Below, one piece after another: positions 63,485-64,000 of a stretch of 64,000 nucleotides of DNA. Positions within the stretch are counted from its first letter, which is position 1; every line of letters starts with the position of its first letter. Origin of the DNA: Apis mellifera (lineage: Eukaryota > Arthropoda > Insecta > Hymenoptera > Apidae). The DNA is taken from NCBI RefSeq assembly GCF_003254395.2, contig NC_037645.1, positions 5,571,406 through 5,635,405 of the forward strand, given 5' to 3'. The translations under genes and the position numbers were made by a program. The notes below the pieces were generated by a model. It made no database searches. It worked only from the letters and a program-made list of their open reading frames with translations, and was not told the DNA's origin.

Positions 63485-64000
63485 CGAGAGAAGGGAATCG
63501 ACCACGCGTCGATGGTTCCTGACGTGTGGTCTGGTTGCGTTACTGGCCCCTGCTCGATATTCCGCCAGAGATAACCAGGAGGATCAGCATTTCAGGAGAA
63601 TATAAATGGATGGAACGTCGCGAAATCGAATTCGAGCGGATATCGTTACGTATTGTAGGAATGGCGAGGCGATGATAAGACGACGACCTCTTTCTCCGCG
63701 CCGGCGATACTCGAGGTGCGACTCGAGATCACGAAAACTCTAAAAATCAATCGAACCCCGCGACTCTGTTGGAAATCCGGCCCGGTAATCCAGTGAATGG
63801 CATCGAATCATCCTCGAGTTTCTCTGAATTTCACGAAGGAGGAGGGGGAGGAGAAGAAATCTGGGTCACAGAGCGCGTAACAGCGGTTGACGGAGGCCTG
63901 ATTCCGCGTAGGCCAACTTTTTTAACAAGCGGCGCATCCGGAACGCGATAAACAATGGGGACGAACGGGCGACCCAGTGCCGAGGGCACGTAGAAATTTT

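Larger units (their letters stand above)
60503..64000. other. Non-coding stretch
   Basis: 60940-61340 is strongly AT-rich with a poly-A run at 61337-61350. 61430-62350 and 63080-64000 are GC-balanced and open in short overlapping frames with no family recognised (123 codons at most). A purine tract (63013-63080) and a (CTTTC)n repeat (63455-63484) are listed separately. Confidence 0.5.

Overview
This window reads as non-coding nuclear DNA from an insect, most likely a bee (Hymenoptera, possibly Apis). The reasons are compositional. The background is AT-rich. CpG is plainly not depleted, with runs such as TCGATCGATCG and CGAAACGAAACG throughout. Short AT-rich and GC-richer patches alternate, and there are many purine/pyrimidine tracts and short microsatellites. 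The species call is an inference, because no diagnostic gene or known satellite was recognised.

I found no protein-coding gene, tRNA, rRNA, recognisable microRNA, CRISPR array or intact mobile element. The longest open frame is 199 codons (54180-54779, +), about what chance gives for 64 kb read in six frames. Its translation and those of the other frames show no family I recognise, and many frames run through simple repeats. The window is therefore best described as a gene desert or the inside of a very long intron.

What can be annotated is repeat structure and candidate regulatory sequence. Medium-unit tandem duplications lie at 2024-3340 (six units, two length classes), 4863-5092 (degenerate), 9147-9281 (two copies), 19593-20050 (two copies), 36199-36690 (three copies) and 59896-60281 (two copies, about 7 differences in 193 bp). 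Microsatellites are scattered, the longest being (TC)n at 39840-39905 and (TA)n at 49437-49495. Runs of G or C with G-quadruplex potential occur at 916-940, 1127-1146, 7409-7431, 42572-42592 and 47797-47812.

Several repeat-poor, GC-balanced blocks (about 8640-9080, 10745-10990, 22490-22660, 23030-23290, 24720-25030, 32455-32645, 33030-33440, 34200-34510 and 39480-39680) look like cis-regulatory modules. They hold paired or palindromic homeodomain sites, a POU octamer, E-boxes and a Sox-like site. An exact YY1/Pho-type motif lies outside them at 25470-25480. Conservation could not be tested here, so the regulatory calls are low confidence. No multi-gene system is visible.
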